This document shows, in pieces, positions 62,517 through 64,000 of a DNA stretch of 64,000 nt. The notes under the pieces are model-generated. The model saw only the letters and a list, made by a program, of their open reading frames with translations. It had not been told where the DNA came from and made no database searches. Location of the stretch: positions 1,332,090 to 1,396,089 of the forward strand of contig NZ_WSNW01000001.1 of NCBI RefSeq assembly GCF_009767585.1. The letters run 5' to 3'. Origin of the DNA: Coprobacillus cateniformis. GTDB taxonomy: Bacteria; Bacillota_I; Bacilli_A; Erysipelotrichales; Coprobacillaceae. A program made the position numbers and the translations under genes. Within the stretch, counting starts at the first letter, position 1. Each line of letters opens with the position of its first letter.

Positions 62517-63524
62517 ATAATCTGTTAGATTGATACCATTCTTAAAGGCATGAAGGATATTGTGACGATCCCTAATGTCTTTTATTTTTTCTTCTAAAAT
62601 AATTGCTATATAACGAGCATCATCATCAAGAATCATTGGCCAGTAAAAATAAAATTTTTTACCATCCTGAAATTCAAACAAAAAATCAGCAGTATACACT
62701 ACATATGCAATTGGACTTCCTAATTTCATATAACGCCTTTTCCCAATAACACTCACCTTTTCAATTTCATCATATCGATAATAATGCATCATTGCTTCAT
62801 CTTTTCCTAATAATACAGCAATAAAATACTGTAAATTATGAATCGGTCCAGTAAACTCATAATAACATATTCCATCTCTTAAAAATTCTACAGACTGATC
62901 AATTGAATTATCTAGCATCGTTGGTGATGTATTCCTACAAGCAAATCCTATAAGAATAATCTCCATGAAAATTGTTATTGCTAGACAAATCACAATACCT
63001 TGAACTGTTGGAATATCTATTGCAATAACAAAGAACCTTCCTAAACCAAACCCAATAACCAAAGAACCAATTAAACTATAAAAGAGTTGCCTTATTGCCC
63101 AAGGTTTGGTCAGTTTTCTTCCCAAAGAAACAGTTTTGGTTGTTTTTTGAAATCCTAGTCTAGCTTGACTTGTACTCTTTTCTACTTCTGCTAATTCTGA
63201 TATTAAAGGAAGATCTTTATCATGGTAATCTTCTATTGTTTCTTTAATTTCTTTTATGCTTTCAATCTGTTTATCCAAATGAATTTGATTAATTTTTAAA
63301 CATTCATGAAAATCTAATTCACCATTTAAGATGGCTTTGACATCATCAATAGAAATTTCTAGATTTCTTAAAAATTTAACTAACTTTAAGACTTGTACAT
63401 CATTAGAATTGTAATTACGATAACCATTTTCATCTCTTTGAGGCTGAATAAAGCCCTCTTTTTCATAATAACGAATAGTATGTTTTGATAATCCCAAATC
63501 TCTTTCTAAATCATTTGTTTTCAT
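62502..63524 (-). CDS. MerR family regulator with two membrane helices and a C-terminal domain
   Basis: 340 residues. MerR helix-turn-helix (1-70, LGLSKHTIRYYEKEGFIQP), a helical linker, two membrane helices (about 147-168 and 173-195), and a C-terminal beta-rich PH-like domain (about 205-335). Most MerR proteins are soluble, so membrane anchoring is unusual. AAGGGG precedes the ATG. Its own promoter has the 19-bp MerR spacer with a dyad, so it probably controls itself. Confidence 0.85.
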   Translation of the reverse strand: MKTNDLERDLGLSKHTIRYYEKEGFIQPQRDENGYRNYNSNDVQVLKLVKFLRNLEISIDDVKAILNGELDFHECLKINQIHLDKQIESIKEIKETIEDYHDKDLPLISELAEVEKSTSQARLGFQKTTKTVSLGRKLTKPWAIRQLFYSLIGSLVIGFGLGRFFVIAIDIPTVQGIVICLAITIFMEIILIGFACRNTSPTMLDNSIDQSVEFLRDGICYYEFTGPIHNLQYFIAVLLGKDEAMMHYYRYDEIEKVSVIGKRRYMKLGSPIAYVVYTADFLFEFQDGKKFYFYWPMILDDDARYIAIILEEKIKDIRDRHNILHAFKNGINLTDYLIDQ

Positions 63525-63542
63525 AGTATCCCCTTCTTTCTC

Positions 63543-63578
63543 ACTCTATTCTAGACTATAGAGTTGCTCGATGGTCAA
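63543..63578 (-). promoter_or_regulatory. MerR-type promoter of the membrane MerR gene
   Basis: Minus-strand TTGACC (complement 63573-63578), 19-bp spacer, TAGAAT (63548-63553). The inverted repeat ACTCTAT-N8-ATAGAGT (63543-63564) overlaps the -10 and spacer, as in MerR-activated promoters. Confidence 0.8.
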
Positions 63579-63595
63579 TACAAAATAAACTTATT

Positions 63596-64000
63596 TTACA
63601 TATTTTCATCATCTGCTGGGAAAAGAATGCCGGCTTTTCTTCTAGCTATAGTTTGTATTTCAGTCACGATCATACTATGTTCTAGCATGTCATAACACTT
63701 TTGATAGTCATTCTGTTCATACATTCTGCTAAATTCAAAAAACTCTTCATACATTCTATGAACATCATTATTTTCATTAATTGTTTGTGTAGACCCATCA
63801 TTCATCAATAAATCAAACGAACCTATATAACTTACTGGTGTTGGAATATGAATACATCCTCTATCTCCTTGAATATTATTAGATAATGGTGCTTTACAAT
63901 CTTTCGCTCCTATACAGACACATTGGAATGTATCATATTTTAAAATAAGTATTCCTGATGTGTCTATCCCTTTTTCTATATTTGGATAATATTCAATATC
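63596..64000 (-). CDS. Gfo/Idh/MocA family oxidoreductase, C-terminal part (gene start outside the window)
   Basis: The frame is open to the window edge, so only about 134 C-terminal residues are seen and no start can be assigned. The visible part has the C-terminal domain features of the family: GDRGCIHIPTPV near the beta-sheet edge, FDLLMNDGSTQTI, and a final helix CYDMLEHSMIVTEIQTIARRKAGI. These NAD(P)-dependent enzymes oxidise sugars or cyclitols; the substrate is unknown. Only 71 bases separate its stop from the membrane MerR gene start. Confidence 0.6.
   Translation of the reverse strand, partial: DIEYYPNIEKGIDTSGILILKYDTFQCVCIGAKDCKAPLSNNIQGDRGCIHIPTPVSYIGSFDLLMNDGSTQTINENNDVHRMYEEFFEFSRMYEQNDYQKCYDMLEHSMIVTEIQTIARRKAGILFPADDENM

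Noticed and set aside
1..64000. CRISPR arrays, tRNA or rRNA genes, prophage
   Set aside because: No regular repeat-spacer pattern, no tRNA-like T-loop in a cloverleaf context, no rRNA blocks and no phage structural genes were seen on reading both strands.

Overview
The window is AT-rich chromosomal DNA of a strictly fermentative, low-GC Gram-positive bacterium. It shows Shine-Dalgarno sites of the AGGAGG type, lipoproteins with Cys lipoboxes, many PTS permeases, an anaerobic (oxygen-independent) sulfatase maturase, VanY, DegV and LemA families, and no respiratory genes. The gene set suggests an Erysipelotrichia/Coprobacillaceae-like gut commensal (Bacillota). This assignment is an inference from gene content, not a phylogeny. 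Most genes lie on the minus strand. No rRNA, tRNA or CRISPR array was recognised.

Layout. 1-4.3 kb: end of a HAD phosphatase, a SanA/YdcF-like protein, a GNAT, a 6-phospho-beta-glucosidase and a CapA-like lipoprotein. 4.3-7.0 kb: a Cys-type sulfatase and its radical-SAM maturase behind two palindromes. 7.1-8.65 kb: an intact IS110-family element with a candidate bridge-RNA region. 8.65-15 kb: a LacI-regulated PTS permease, DegV, and an FtsX/ABC pair whose ATPase has an unusual C-terminal domain. 15-20 kb: MATE pump, parB/parA, psd and pssA (phosphatidylethanolamine synthesis). 20-25 kb: an apparent envelope operon lemA-DUF2207-vanY-dut-capA. 25.8-30.3 kb: carB-carA behind a leader. 30.4-31.2 kb: a DUF6442/XRE cassette with a frameshifted middle gene. 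31.3-41.3 kb: sugar catabolism, comprising a GH1/PTS pair and a GH125-PTS-GH38-RpiR mannoside operon. 41.4-44.9 kb: a second, orphan carB with the same kind of leader. 45-50 kb: lipoprotein, ilvA, DUF4250, Cof-type HAD, and a MerR/MATE pair. 50-56 kb: a tandem solute-binding-domain GGDEF protein, a DUF188-rhomboid-Ig operon and a membrane-anchored XRE regulator. 56-59 kb: a decayed accessory region with an IS110 relic, an acquired-looking GNAT and a broken gene. 59-64 kb: gltX, ispF, a small alarmone synthetase, a HEAT-like protein, a membrane-anchored MerR protein and the end of a Gfo/Idh/MocA oxidoreductase.

The most interesting signal is shared by carA and the orphan carB. Each has a good promoter, then a short leader ORF with its own ribosome site, a U-rich tract (TTTTTATATTT) and a rho-independent terminator that the leader ORF runs into or abuts. 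The two leader peptides are alike. This is the architecture of UTP-sensing, translation-coupled attenuation known from enterobacterial pyrBI, here in a Gram-positive organism and at two separate loci. Other points worth a look are the possible IS110 bridge RNA, the two ACTAGT-core palindromes at the sulfatase promoter, the cytoplasmic GH38/GH125/PTS mannoside operon, two MerR-type promoters with 19-bp spacers, and several regulators that carry membrane or PH-like domains.
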